Shown here: positions 14,998 through 23,647 of the stretch, in pieces | How positions within the stretch are numbered: the stretch's first letter is position 1 | Layout: every line of letters starts with the position of its first letter | Origin: RYN-428 sp035648595 | GTDB taxonomy: Bacteria > Planctomycetota > Phycisphaerae > Tepidisphaerales > Tepidisphaeraceae | Length of the DNA stretch: 28,839 bases | Direction of reading: 5' to 3' | Assembly: GCA_035648595.1 (NCBI GenBank) | Contig: DASRLH010000265.1 | Coordinates: 1-28,839, forward strand | Made by a program: the position numbers and the translations under genes | Notes under the pieces: model-generated | Seen by the model: the letters and a program-made list of their open reading frames with translations, nothing else | What the model was told of the DNA's origin: nothing | Database searches by the model: none

Positions 14998-16485
14998 TTA
15001 TTCGAACAGGCTGAGCTGTTTGGAATCCTGCGCGATGGATTCCACCTGCCCATCATCAAATCGAGTGAGTAGCCGGTCGCCGGGGGCGATTTGGGCGGCG
15101 CTACGGACAATCGAGCCGTCTTTTTTGCGGGTGGTGATCGTGTACCCCCGGCGCAACACGTTCTGGGGGCCGACGGCCTGTAACTGGCGATCCATCGCGT
15201 CCAGTTGCTGGCGCCGCAGCAGCAGGCTTGTGGCGGCGGCGTTATTCAGGCGGTCGCAATAGCCCGCCAGTTTCTGTTGATAAAGCCGCAGGGCTTCGGG
15301 GACTTTGCGTCCGAGGCGGCCGTGCATTTCCTGCACGCGCCAACGGGCCTCGTGGAGTCGGCGGGCGATCGTCAGGCCGATGGCGCGCTGCCGGTCGTCG
15401 AGCAGTTGGCGAAGCGAATTGATCCGGTCCATGGGCCGGCGAAACACCTCATGGCGTTCGATGCCCGCCAGCCGATGCCGGGCATTTTGAAGCTGATTCG
15501 CGCACCCGCGGCGCAGGCGCAGCGTGCCTGCGTCCACGGCCTCGCGCGCGCCGCGCCAATGGGCTGCCGCGACCTGGGCGGCTTCGGTGGGCGTGTGGGC
15601 ATGATGGTCGGCAACCAGGTCGGCAATCGACGTGTCCACCTCATGCCCAATCCCGGTAATCACCGGAATCCGGCAGTCCGCGATCGCGCGGGCGACGGCT
15701 TCTTCGTTAAAGGCCCACAGGTCTTCCAACGAGCCGCCGCCGCGCGCCAGCAGGATCAGGTCGGCATTGATCTCATGGCCGCGCGCGCTGATATGGTTTA
15801 GCGCGGAGGCGATCTTTGCCGCCGCCCCTTCCCCCTGCACCGGCACGGGATAAACCAGAAGCCCAAGCCAGGGGAATCGACGCAATACCTTGAGCATGTC
15901 CGCCAGGGCGGCGGTATCGCGCCCCGTGACCAGCACAAGGGTCCCGGGAAATCGCGGCAACGGCTTCTTGCGATCCGCCGCGAACAATCCCTGGGCTTCG
16001 AGTTTGGCGCGAAGCTGCTGAAACGCCAGTTCCAAGGCGCCCTGGCCCAGGGGTCGAAGTGTTGAGACATAAAGCTGATATTTCCCCCGTTGTCCGTAAA
16101 TTCCCACCTTTCCCACCGCCAGAAGCTCCATGCCATCGGTGGGCGCAAACTTCAGGCGGGCGGCATCGCTCTTCCACATCACGCAGTCGATGCAACTGGC
16201 CGCATCCTTGAGCGTGAAATAGAAGTGCCCGGAGGAATGGTTGGGCCGGAAGTTGCTGATCTGCGCGCGAACCAGATGCGATTCGGGCAGGCCGGTTTTG
16301 ATCACGCGATCGATGCGTTGGGTGAGTTGGGAAACAGTGATCGGCTGCTGCCCGCCTGCCAGTCCGCGCGCCTTCCCCCCCGCCGATATTGCGCTTTGCG
16401 ACGCCAATGGCGTAACAGGGTTGCCGGCCGCCCGCCGGCGCGGCCGCATCTGTTCGTGAAATTCAAAGAAGCTGCCTTCGTCCAT
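14998..16485 (-). CDS. xseA: exodeoxyribonuclease VII large subunit
   Basis: The 495-residue protein has a poorly conserved N-terminal tail, then the OB-fold region (ITVSQLTQRIDRVIKTGLP, HFYFTLKDAASCIDCVMW), then the catalytic core with VLVTGRDTAALADML, DLILLARGGGSLEDLWAFNE and PVITGIGHEVDTSIADLVAD, and a coiled-coil C-terminal part ending in VLRRGYTITTRKDG-like sequence. With XseB it degrades single-stranded DNA to oligonucleotides in repair. No xseB is next to it, which is unusual for organisms where the two form an operon. The ATG at 16485 is chosen because the region upstream is not family-like; the frame itself is open further to a TTG at 16536. No ribosome site is evident. Confidence 0.92.
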   Translation of the reverse strand: MDEGSFFEFHEQMRPRRRAAGNPVTPLASQSAISAGGKARGLAGGQQPITVSQLTQRIDRVIKTGLPESHLVRAQISNFRPNHSSGHFYFTLKDAASCIDCVMWKSDAARLKFAPTDGMELLAVGKVGIYGQRGKYQLYVSTLRPLGQGALELAFQQLRAKLEAQGLFAADRKKPLPRFPGTLVLVTGRDTAALADMLKVLRRFPWLGLLVYPVPVQGEGAAAKIASALNHISARGHEINADLILLARGGGSLEDLWAFNEEAVARAIADCRIPVITGIGHEVDTSIADLVADHHAHTPTEAAQVAAAHWRGAREAVDAGTLRLRRGCANQLQNARHRLAGIERHEVFRRPMDRINSLRQLLDDRQRAIGLTIARRLHEARWRVQEMHGRLGRKVPEALRLYQQKLAGYCDRLNNAAATSLLLRRQQLDAMDRQLQAVGPQNVLRRGYTITTRKKDGSIVRSAAQIAPGDRLLTRFDDGQVESIAQDSKQLSLFE

Positions 16486-16699
16486 AGGGTGCAACTCGTG
16501 TTTGTGGCGACTGGGTGGGGCGATAGCCCCTTCCAATCGGGAGGCCGATCCGTTATACTCCGGGGCATCGTCGCCGCAATGCCCACTGATTTGTCATTTC
16601 CAGGGGCAGCGGCAATGGTTGGGAAAGGCGTCAGGCTCGCACGAGTCTCCAGTCGCATCGCCCTTTCCAGCGATATAGGCCCCCGGGATGGTGTACGCG

Positions 16700-17098
16700 A
16701 TGAAGTTTCGTGTCTACCTGCTCATTTCCAACGTCTGCACGGCGTTATGCCTGGCGGTTGTTGCGCTGGCGGTGTTTCCGCACCTGCGTTTGTACGCGGA
16801 TCCGCTTTTGGCCCGCTGGCACATTCCTGAAATGTTGTCGCTGGGTGGCCGCATTGCGCCATGGATGAGCGTCGCGGCGATTCTGGCGTTGCTGGTGGTC
16901 TGGCGGTGTGCATTAGCCGTTCGGCGGGGCCATTCGGTCGAAAGCGCGTCTCGCCCGCTGATCTGGATGCGGGCAGCCACCCCGCGTGCATCGGGCAAAC
17001 AGACATTGGCCGGGATTCAGAACCGCCGGCCGGCCGCTCCCATTCGCCGATCACATCATCTGCCGCGTATTGCTCAACCCGGAAAACTTTGGCGTTGA
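16700..17098 (+). CDS. small hypothetical protein with two membrane helices
   Basis: From the ATG at 16700 (MKFRVYLLISNV) the product has two hydrophobic helices, about residues 5-26 and 56-75, joined by a loop with LYADPLLARWHIPEML. The first 80 residues look like a real membrane protein. The last 50 are Arg- and Pro-rich with no clear structure, and their DNA overlaps by 48 bases the 3' end of the convergent PEP-CTERM gene, so the true protein may end earlier through a missed frameshift. No family is recognised and no ribosome site is clear. Confidence 0.45.
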   Translation: MKFRVYLLISNVCTALCLAVVALAVFPHLRLYADPLLARWHIPEMLSLGGRIAPWMSVAAILALLVVWRCALAVRRGHSVESASRPLIWMRAATPRASGKQTLAGIQNRRPAAPIRRSHHLPRIAQPGKLWR

Positions 17099-17719
17099 GC
17101 GCCGGCGCAACATCAGGGGGGCTCCCGCGAAGAGGAGAATCCCAAGACTGGCCGGCTCCGGGGCGGGGGCGGCATCCGCGACGTGCGGTTCGGCGGTCTT
17201 CGCGGAAGCCGGCGGCGACGCGGAATAAATTTGGAAATCGCCCAGGATGTAGGGATGAAACACCAGCCCGCTCCCATCCCATTTAATTTCATCGATTGCC
17301 GGGGCTGTGATCTCTATGTGCGTGGGCTTGCCGAGCCGGTCGAGTCTCACCACTTCCGAGGCGACCTCCCGGCCGTGGTAGAAGCCTTCGAGCGTAAACC
17401 CGTCATTGAGCATCGCCGCGTTCACGCGGGTGACGTCCAGGGCAATGCCGATCGCGGGCTTATTGAGCCGCGCAACGCCCGACAGGTAAGGAGAATCGGC
17501 ATTGTGATCCAGGTAGGGCGCGGTTGTGCCCAGCACTTCCCAGTTGCCGGGCGCCCCATCGGCCAGGGAAGCCGGGCCGGTCGGATCAACACGAATCCCC
17601 AGCCCCGCCAGGCGGGCCGTGTTTTTAATGTCGCTGATCGAAATGAAGTTCCCGCGTGATGGAACCGCGGCGCAAAGCACAATCGCAACAATCAATGATA
17701 TCGGACGGGCAAAACGCAT
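17051..17719 (-). CDS. PEP-CTERM sorting domain protein
   Basis: The 222-residue protein has a signal peptide (MRFARPISLIVAIVLCAAVP) and a C-terminal sorting tail: PEPASLG (residues 187-193), a short hydrophobic helix and an RRR cluster. PEP-CTERM proteins are exported, held in the membrane and processed by an exosortase for release into extracellular matrix. The middle part is beta-rich and not recognised. The start at 17719 is well supported by AGGAGG (17726-17731) 6 bases upstream; open frame continues further up but without such a site. The protein runs 14 residues past RRR, slightly longer than usual. Convergent with, and overlapping, the small membrane protein gene. Confidence 0.85.
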   Translation of the reverse strand: MRFARPISLIVAIVLCAAVPSRGNFISISDIKNTARLAGLGIRVDPTGPASLADGAPGNWEVLGTTAPYLDHNADSPYLSGVARLNKPAIGIALDVTRVNAAMLNDGFTLEGFYHGREVASEVVRLDRLGKPTHIEITAPAIDEIKWDGSGLVFHPYILGDFQIYSASPPASAKTAEPHVADAAPAPEPASLGILLFAGAPLMLRRRSTPKFSGLSNTRQMM

Positions 17720-18037
17720 TCGCTTCCTCCTGATCGATACGGCCGGCACTTCTGACATCGGCCCAAAAAGCGGCGGGGTTTGCCTGGGCCGGATAAACCA
17801 CTGAAGATCGTGGATGGGAAATGCCGCGCGGATGATTATTATGGGACCGATGTCATGAGAATGGAGAATGTGAGACCCGTGGACCGATGTTCGGGAAAAT
17901 GTGAAATACCCATCGCGATTTCGCACAGTGCGGCATTCGAGTGTTTTTTTGTCGCGGGTTGGTTAGACTAATCCAACTTCGCGTATTTGCGGAGACGGCG
18001 CGGCCCCCGGGCCGGCATCCCAATGGAGATTGATCGC
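17720..18037. other. divergent intergenic region with operator-like imperfect palindrome
   Basis: No gene is supported between the divergent PEP-CTERM and lipoprotein starts. A T7 run lies at 17944-17950, and GTTGG-TTAG-A-CTAA-T-CCAAC at 17958-17977 is a near-palindrome with one bulged base, 60 bases before the lipoprotein ATG. It could be an operator or promoter part; no clean -35/-10 pair was found. Confidence 0.35.
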
Positions 18038-18478
18038 ATGAAGCGTTTTCTGCTTACCCCCGCGCTTTTGATGACCGCCCTTCTCGCTGCCGGTTGCGGC
18101 AGCGGCAACCCCATCCGCGCCGAGGCGCCCGGCGGAAATAAGGGCCTCTCTCATCGCGTGCATGGTGATGGATCGTACGGCCTCTATCACGTCACGCAAT
18201 GGAACCAGATGGGCCAGCCGGTCAATCCCAAGGTGATCGTCACGTACAAGCTCAAATCGCACCAGCGCGTCGGCTTCGAGTACGTGATGGGCCCCGATCA
18301 GCAATGGCAGCCCCAGCCCCAGAGCGACGTTGTCGCTTTTGCCGGCTCGCACCGCATTGCCCTGGGCCCCATTCATTCGCCGACCGAGAAATATTATTGG
18401 GCGAACGTGGACGGCTGGGACGCCTACTGGCTCGCGGCGCCCGAACGGCACGTCATGCAAGCCGCTACAATGCAGTGA
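18038..18478 (+). CDS. small hypothetical lipoprotein
   Basis: The 146-residue product begins MKRFLLTPALLMTALLAAGC, a lipoprotein signal with lipidated Cys20. The mature part has aromatic-rich strands (SYGLYHVTQWNQM, VIVTYKLKSHQRVGFEYVM, KYYWANVDGWDAYWLA) and is likely a small beta-fold in the periplasm. No family is recognised. GGAG at 18025-18028 lies 9 bases before the ATG; an earlier ATG at 18023 is in frame but would precede the basic n-region. Its TGA overlaps the GTG start of the symporter gene (GTGA, 18475-18478), so the two are translationally coupled and may work together. Confidence 0.75.
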   Translation: MKRFLLTPALLMTALLAAGCGSGNPIRAEAPGGNKGLSHRVHGDGSYGLYHVTQWNQMGQPVNPKVIVTYKLKSHQRVGFEYVMGPDQQWQPQPQSDVVAFAGSHRIALGPIHSPTEKYYWANVDGWDAYWLAAPERHVMQAATMQ

Positions 18479-20097
18479 ACATCCTGACCGCTTATCCGCT
18501 GGCGGTCTTTGGGCCGATCGACTGGATGATCGTCGCCGCCTACTTCGCGGTGATGATCTACATCGGCGTGGTGGCCGCGCGCAAGGATCAGGACACGCGC
18601 GAATATTTCCTGGCCCACCGCTCGATCCCCACCTGGGCGGTGGCCATTTCCATCGTCGCCACCAGCCTCAGCGCCGCCACGTTCGTGGGCGCGCCCGATG
18701 AGGCATACCGCAACAACATCAGCTATTTGATTCTCACCGCCGGCGGGCTTGTTGCCGTGGGAATCGTGGCGACGTTGTTCGTGCCGCGCCTTTACCGAGC
18801 GGGCACCGTCACGATCTACGGCTATCTGGGCCAGCGCTTCGGCGAAGGGGCGATGATCGCGGCGAGCATCGTCTTTTTGCTGGGCCGGATGCTGGCGTCT
18901 GGGTCCCGGCTGTTTATCGCGGCGCTGCCGGTCTGCCTGCTGATGTTCGCCACGCGCGGAGACAACGGCTTTCAACCCAGCACGGGCCAACTCATCCTCG
19001 CCATCTGCCTGATCGGCCTGGTCGGCACGTTCTACACCGCCTTCGGCGGCATCCGCACCGTCATCTGGATCGACGTTATCCAATTCTTCATCGTGGCCGG
19101 GGCGGCGCTGCTGAGCATCTTCATGTTGCTGCACGCGCTGCACCTTCCGGCGGGCGAAATCTACCGCGCACTGGCCGACCCGCATTCAGGGCCCGATGGG
19201 CACAGCAAACTGTTTCTCGTGGACACCTCCCTGGATTCCCGCCATCGCTTCACGATCTGGACCGCCCTGATCGGCGCGACGTTTCTGAACGTGGCGGCAT
19301 ATGGCGTGGATCAGGATCTCGCGCAGCGGTTTCTCGTCGCCAAAAGCGTGGCCCGCGGCGCGATGTCGTTGCTGTGGGCGCAGATCATCAGCACCATCAC
19401 CGTATGCGGATTTCTGCTGATCGGATTGTTGCTGTACCTGTTCTATCACCGCCCCGGCATCGCCCGCCCGCCGGACAAGGGCGTCTACCCGGCGTTCCTG
19501 CTCAACGAGATGCCGACCGTGCTTTCGGGACTGGCGATCGTGGGGTTTTTGGCCATCGCGCAGGGCTCGATGGACTCGGCAATCAATGCACTGGCTTCGA
19601 GCGCGGTGGCCGATGTCTATTACCCGCTGCGCCGAAAGTTGGGCTGGCCCGAAGACCCCGTGCACGATCGCAATACGCCAAAAATTGCCGTGGCGATCAT
19701 GGGAATCCTGATGTCCCTGCTGGCGGTTGTGTGCATCTTTCTTTATGACCCCAAAGATGACACGCTCATCGGCTTCGCCCTCAACATCCTCTCATTCCCG
19801 TTCGCGGGGATGCTGGGAATCTTCCTGGTCGCGCTGCTGACGACGCGCGGCAACACCCGCAGCGTGATCCTGGGATTGCTCGCCGGCATCACGACGATCG
19901 GCCTGCTGCAGCCGCCCATCATGAAATGGTGGAGCGGCGCGCTGCTCCACCATTCGATCGGCCTGGCCGGCATGTGGTGGACGCCCATCGGGACAACCGT
20001 CAGCTTTATCGTGTGCTTGAGCGGAAAACCGCGAGCCGTTGCTATTTCGTTCGAGCAACCACGGAGGCACGGAAACACGGAGGCGCATTCGACATGA
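18475..20097 (+). CDS. sodium:solute symporter family (SSS) transporter
   Basis: The 540-residue protein has about thirteen membrane helices. It starts at a GTG overlapping the lipoprotein stop; the first helix is WMIVAAYFAVMIYIGVVAA, followed by ARKDQDTREYFLAHRSIPTW, the usual first loop of SSS proteins, then ATSLSAATFVGAPDEAY, the region that helps to bind sodium. Later landmarks are TAFGGIRTVIWIDVIQFF and VDQDLAQRFLVAKS, both typical of SGLT-like members. The family imports sugars, amino acids or other solutes with sodium. Substrate unknown. The last residues (EQPRRHGNTEAHST) are encoded by the left arm of an inverted repeat, so the original C-terminus has been altered. Confidence 0.88.
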   Translation: MNILTAYPLAVFGPIDWMIVAAYFAVMIYIGVVAARKDQDTREYFLAHRSIPTWAVAISIVATSLSAATFVGAPDEAYRNNISYLILTAGGLVAVGIVATLFVPRLYRAGTVTIYGYLGQRFGEGAMIAASIVFLLGRMLASGSRLFIAALPVCLLMFATRGDNGFQPSTGQLILAICLIGLVGTFYTAFGGIRTVIWIDVIQFFIVAGAALLSIFMLLHALHLPAGEIYRALADPHSGPDGHSKLFLVDTSLDSRHRFTIWTALIGATFLNVAAYGVDQDLAQRFLVAKSVARGAMSLLWAQIISTITVCGFLLIGLLLYLFYHRPGIARPPDKGVYPAFLLNEMPTVLSGLAIVGFLAIAQGSMDSAINALASSAVADVYYPLRRKLGWPEDPVHDRNTPKIAVAIMGILMSLLAVVCIFLYDPKDDTLIGFALNILSFPFAGMLGIFLVALLTTRGNTRSVILGLLAGITTIGLLQPPIMKWWSGALLHHSIGLAGMWWTPIGTTVSFIVCLSGKPRAVAISFEQPRRHGNTEAHST

Positions 20098-20199
20098 CGT
20101 GCCGCTTTGCAAACGTAGAACACCTGAAAGTCATTTTTTAAGGACAACGATATACGTCTATTTCACGAAGGCGCCTCCGTGTTTCCGTGCCTCCGTGGT
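20058..20199. repeat. inverted repeat with perfect 29-bp arms
   Basis: Arms at 20058-20086 and 20171-20199 are exact reverse complements, made of CACGGAGG-like iterations, around an 84-base loop. The left arm lies within the last codons of the symporter gene; the right arm ends 18 bases after the stop of the convergent SGNH hydrolase gene. It likely acts as a bidirectional 3' structure, or is an inserted mobile repeat. Confidence 0.75.
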
Positions 20200-20217
20200 G
20201 ATGCTTCGCGGAGTTGC

Positions 20218-20949
20218 TCATTTCATCAATTCATCCAGCGTCGGCTGCATCGCCTTGGCCCAGATGTAGTAGCCTTTTTCGTTGGGGTGCAGGGCATCGG
20301 GCATGATGCTCTTGGGGAGGGTGCCGTCGGGATCCAGGAATTTGTCGCCGAAGTCCAGGTACTTCACGTTGTCGGTGCCGTCGAGTTTGGAGATGGCTTC
20401 GTTGACTTCCTTGATCTTGGGACGAGCGTTGTCGGTGGGCTTGGGGCTGCGCGGGAACACGCCCAGGAGCAGGATTTTGGTGTTGGGCAGTTTCTCGTGA
20501 ATCGCCTTCACGTCGCAGGTGATGCCGGCGACGATGTCGCTGACGGATGAGCCGATGTTGTTGGTGCCGATCATCATGACGACGACCTTGGGGTCCAGGC
20601 CGTCCAGCTCGCCGTGCTGGACGCGCCACAGCACATGCTCGGTGCGGTCGCCGCCGATGCCAAGATTGAGGGTGTTGTATTTGCTGTAGTATTCCTTCCA
20701 GACTTTCTTCCCGCCGCCGCGCCAGCCGTCGGTGATGGAGTCACCCTCGAAGACGACCTGGATCGGCCCTTTCTCGAGCTGTGCCGCCTTGTCCTTCAGG
20801 AATTGCTCATGGCGATTGGGGTCTTTTTTGGATGGGATGCAGGAAGCCGGCTTCTGCTGATCCGCGGCGACCTCGCCGCGAAGCAATTGGACGCCCAGGA
20901 TCAGGGCCAGAACCGACGAGAAAATCAAGATGGATGGACGTGTGCGCAT
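20218..20949 (-). CDS. SGNH/GDSL-family hydrolase, secreted
   Basis: The 243-residue protein has a signal peptide (about residues 1-29) and the four SGNH blocks: FEGDSITDGW with the nucleophile Ser71, NLGIGGDRTEHVLWR with the oxyanion Gly, IGTNNIG with Asn, and DALHPN with the catalytic Asp-His. It most resembles the acetylhydrolase (PAF-AH beta/gamma-like) group used by many bacteria as secreted sugar esterases. It would cleave ester groups from carbohydrates or lipids outside the cytoplasm. GGGAG lies 9 bases before the ATG. It follows smpB by 39 bases on the same strand and is probably the last gene of the TPR-smpB operon. Confidence 0.88.
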   Translation of the reverse strand: MRTRPSILIFSSVLALILGVQLLRGEVAADQQKPASCIPSKKDPNRHEQFLKDKAAQLEKGPIQVVFEGDSITDGWRGGGKKVWKEYYSKYNTLNLGIGGDRTEHVLWRVQHGELDGLDPKVVVMMIGTNNIGSSVSDIVAGITCDVKAIHEKLPNTKILLLGVFPRSPKPTDNARPKIKEVNEAISKLDGTDNVKYLDFGDKFLDPDGTLPKSIMPDALHPNEKGYYIWAKAMQPTLDELMK

Positions 20950-20988
20950 AGTTGGTGCTCCCGTTGAGTATGATGTTGACGATGGATA

Positions 20989-21462
20989 CTACTGCCGCTG
21001 CGTCATGGCTCGTCGCACTTCGCGGTACATTTCCTTGCGTTTGATGGTGTCGCGTTTGTCGTGCTGCTGCTTGCCGCTGGCGACGCCCAGTTCGATTTTG
21101 GCGCGGCCATCCTTGAAATAGATGGCCAGGGGGATGAGCGTGGTGCTCTTCTGCTCCATTTCGCTTGCGAGCCGTTTGATCTCCCGGCGATGGGCCAGCA
21201 GCCGCCGGTCCCGGCGCGGCTCGTGGTTGTAGACGGAGGCGGATTTCTCGTAGGGGTCGATGTGCGCGCCGTGGAGGATCAATTGCCCCCCTTCGACGGC
21301 AGCCCACGCATCCTGCAACTGCGCGCGGCCGGCGCGAAGGGATTTCACTTCGCTGCCGACCAGCACCATGCCGCATTCGATCTTGGCGCTGATGAAGTAG
21401 TTGTGAAGTGCCTTGCGATTGTTAATGCGCGGCGCGAGGTTGTCCTTGGACTTGCCGCGCAT
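20989..21462 (-). CDS. smpB: SsrA-binding protein
   Basis: The 157-residue protein matches SmpB throughout: INNRKALHNYFI, KIECGMVLVGSEVKSLRAGR, LHGAHIDPYEKSASVYNHEP, RDRRLLAHRREI and LIPLAIYFKDGRAKIELGVA, ending in a basic tail KRKEMYREVRRAM. It binds tmRNA and places it in stalled ribosomes for trans-translation. Length is normal. The tmRNA gene itself was not found in the window. The start lies 5 bases after the TPR gene stop, so the two are co-translated. Confidence 0.95.
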   Translation of the reverse strand: MRGKSKDNLAPRINNRKALHNYFISAKIECGMVLVGSEVKSLRAGRAQLQDAWAAVEGGQLILHGAHIDPYEKSASVYNHEPRRDRRLLAHRREIKRLASEMEQKSTTLIPLAIYFKDGRAKIELGVASGKQQHDKRDTIKRKEMYREVRRAMTQRQ

Positions 21463-21467
21463 GATGC

Positions 21468-22895
21468 TCAGGCTTTCGCGCGCAGGGTCTTGATGCGTTC
21501 CTGCACGTCTTTGTACTTAAAGTCCCATTGGGCGACGAGGCTGTATTGCTTGATCGCAGTCTGCTCGTCGCCTTTGGCTTCCAGGGCACGGCCATACCAA
21601 TAGGTCATGTCCTTGGATTTCTCGTCGCCGCGGGCGGCGTATTCGTCGATCACGCTCTTGAGCGTCTCGGACGCTTCCTCGAAAAAGCTGGCCTCGTAAA
21701 ACGCGCGCCCCAGCAATGTGCCGGCGCTGGCGCGGTACTTGGGATCGTTGCGCACCTGCTGGAAGACGGGGATGACATCCTGGAACTGCCGCAGCGCGAA
21801 CATCCGCCGGGCCATCTCGAAGCGCGCCTCGCTGTCGGTCGGGTAGTTGTCGGTGCGGAGCTTGTATTCATCGAGCTCGCTTTGGATCTTGTCCATCACG
21901 AAGCCGTCGTATTCCTTCTTGAGCTCGACGTCGTCGGGCTTTAGCTGGAGTTGCCCCCGCAGCGTCCGCTCCATGCGTGAAAGCTGCGAGAGCTTGATCT
22001 CGCCGGCCCGCTGCCGCCAGCGGAAATTCTTGGTCTTCTGATACACCTGATCGAGCAACTCGATGGCCCGGTTTTCGTGATCGAGTTGCTCGGTGGTGCG
22101 GAGGGCGTCGATGAATTTGCCGAACTTGGCCATGTCATCGGGCGCGGCACGCCATTCGGTTTCGGTCGTGCGAATCTTGGTGGTGAGGAAATCGTCGCTG
22201 CGGACGTCGCGTTCCTCGTCGAGCAGTTTTTGCTGGCCTTCCTGGTCGCGCATCGACTCGCGGAAGCTCTTGGCGCGATTGTATTTCCCGGCTGACATCG
22301 TGTACTGCGCCGCCAGGTTCTTCATCTCCCCCTGGAGATCCATGTCGTTGGGGCGCAACCGCAGGGCCTCGGAGCAGGCGTCGCTGGCGCTCTTGAACTC
22401 ATTGAGGCCCTTGTACACGTCGCGCAGCACGATGAATTTGTTGTATTCGGGCTTGGCGGAATCGAGATTGGCGCGGAACGCGAGGTCCGCCATCCAGAGC
22501 GCCGTGTCATAAAAACCGGCACGATGCGCGCTTTGCACCATCACGATCATGTGGTCGATGTTGCCCGGCTCAAACGCCAGCTTCTTCTCGGAATTAAGCA
22601 TGTTCTGCTTGTCGTCGCGCGTGCTGGTGGAATACTTGCGGGCCTCGAACATGCCCATCGCCTTGCCGCCCGACACCTTGCGCTTCAGGGATATTTCGCG
22701 CACCGCCTTGTGTGCCTCAAGGTCCTCGGGATCGAGCGCCAATCCGTCGATGTACATGGAAATGGCGTACTCATACTGCCCGCTGGCCGCGACGGTGCGG
22801 CCATGCTCAAAAAACTTTTTGGCCTTGCGGCGGTCCTCTTCGGGGATGTCGCGGTAGCCCTCGGGGAGTGCGGGGACATCGGTGTTGGTGCTCAC
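21468..22895 (-). CDS. tetratricopeptide-repeat protein
   Basis: The 475-residue protein has no signal peptide. TPR-like helical pairs are seen at about residues 28-60 (ASGQYEYAISMYIDGLALDP), 128-185 (AGFYDTALWMADLAF, NEFKSASDACSEALRLRP), 355-400 (ARRMFALRQFQDVIPVFQQV) and 405-455 (RAFYEASFFEEASETLKSV, ALEAKGDEQTAIKQYSLV). Between them is a charged, Lys/Glu-rich helical region. TPRs bind partner proteins; a cytoplasmic scaffold role is likely but no specific one can be named. It is the first gene of the operon with smpB and the SGNH hydrolase, behind a recognisable promoter. Confidence 0.8.
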   Translation of the reverse strand: MSTNTDVPALPEGYRDIPEEDRRKAKKFFEHGRTVAASGQYEYAISMYIDGLALDPEDLEAHKAVREISLKRKVSGGKAMGMFEARKYSTSTRDDKQNMLNSEKKLAFEPGNIDHMIVMVQSAHRAGFYDTALWMADLAFRANLDSAKPEYNKFIVLRDVYKGLNEFKSASDACSEALRLRPNDMDLQGEMKNLAAQYTMSAGKYNRAKSFRESMRDQEGQQKLLDEERDVRSDDFLTTKIRTTETEWRAAPDDMAKFGKFIDALRTTEQLDHENRAIELLDQVYQKTKNFRWRQRAGEIKLSQLSRMERTLRGQLQLKPDDVELKKEYDGFVMDKIQSELDEYKLRTDNYPTDSEARFEMARRMFALRQFQDVIPVFQQVRNDPKYRASAGTLLGRAFYEASFFEEASETLKSVIDEYAARGDEKSKDMTYWYGRALEAKGDEQTAIKQYSLVAQWDFKYKDVQERIKTLRAKA

Positions 22896-22950
22896 GTGGA
22901 TACGGTCCTCGTCGGAGAAAGTCGGCGGCGGCCAATGATCGCAACGGTTG

Positions 22951-22980
22951 AATCTACACCTTAACCGACAAGACTGTCAA
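22951..22980 (-). promoter_or_regulatory. sigma70-like promoter of the TPR-smpB-SGNH operon
   Basis: On the minus strand a perfect TTGACA (22980-22975) is followed by an 18-base spacer and TAGATT (22956-22951), four of six matches to the -10 consensus. It lies 55 bases upstream of the TPR gene ATG at 22895, the right distance and direction. Confidence 0.55.
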
Positions 22981-23064
22981 TAAACTGATCCCGCGCATAC
23001 ACTTCCGCCCGGATTATAGGCTTGCCGCGTCGGCGTTTTTTTGGCGTTGATGGGATCGATTTCG

Positions 23065-23601
23065 ATGCCGCCGAATTTTAAGATTATCTCATATCCCGAC
23101 CCCCGGCTTAAGAAAATGAGTGCGCCGGTCGCTCATTTTGACGATAGCCTGCGCGAGTTGGCCGCCGGCATGTTCGTGCTGATGCGGGCGGCGGCGGGCG
23201 TCGGGCTGGCCGCGCCCCAGGTCGCCAAAAGCATCCGGCTCTTTATCACCAACACCACCGGCAAACCCGAGGACGACCGCGTCTACATCAATCCCATCCT
23301 CACCGAAGCCGAGGGCGACGAGGAAGGCGAGGAAGGCTGCCTGAGCATCGCCGAGCTGCGCGTGAAGGTCGTGCGGGCCAAGCGGCTGCGGATCGAAGCG
23401 CTCGACCTGGAAGGCCAGAAGATCGATAAAACCGCCGAGGGCTTCGAGGCGCGCGTCTGGCAACACGAAGCCGACCATCTCAACGGCATCCTGCTGATCG
23501 ATCGCATGGGACCTGTCGCCAAGATCGCCAATCGCGCGCTGCTCAAGGAACTGGAGGAGAAATACCGGCGGGAAAAGGAAGGAAAACAGCGGATTCTCTA
23601 A
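23065..23601 (+). CDS. def: peptide deformylase
   Basis: The protein (178 residues from the ATG at 23065) has the three deformylase motifs: GVGLAAPQ, EEGCLSI with the metal-ligand Cys, and WQHEADHLNG with the HExxH metal site. It removes the formyl group from the N-terminal Met of new proteins. An upstream in-frame ATG at 23050 would add five residues; neither start has a strong ribosome site. The C-terminal helix is basic and Glu-rich (LLKELEEKYRREKEGK), as in many bacterial forms. The partner gene fmt is next on the same strand but separated by an inverted repeat. Confidence 0.94.
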   Translation: MPPNFKIISYPDPRLKKMSAPVAHFDDSLRELAAGMFVLMRAAAGVGLAAPQVAKSIRLFITNTTGKPEDDRVYINPILTEAEGDEEGEEGCLSIAELRVKVVRAKRLRIEALDLEGQKIDKTAEGFEARVWQHEADHLNGILLIDRMGPVAKIANRALLKELEEKYRREKEGKQRIL

Positions 23602-23647
23602 ACGCTCCCAACAAAATGGCGACCCGCAACCCAAAGAAAGAGGGAAA

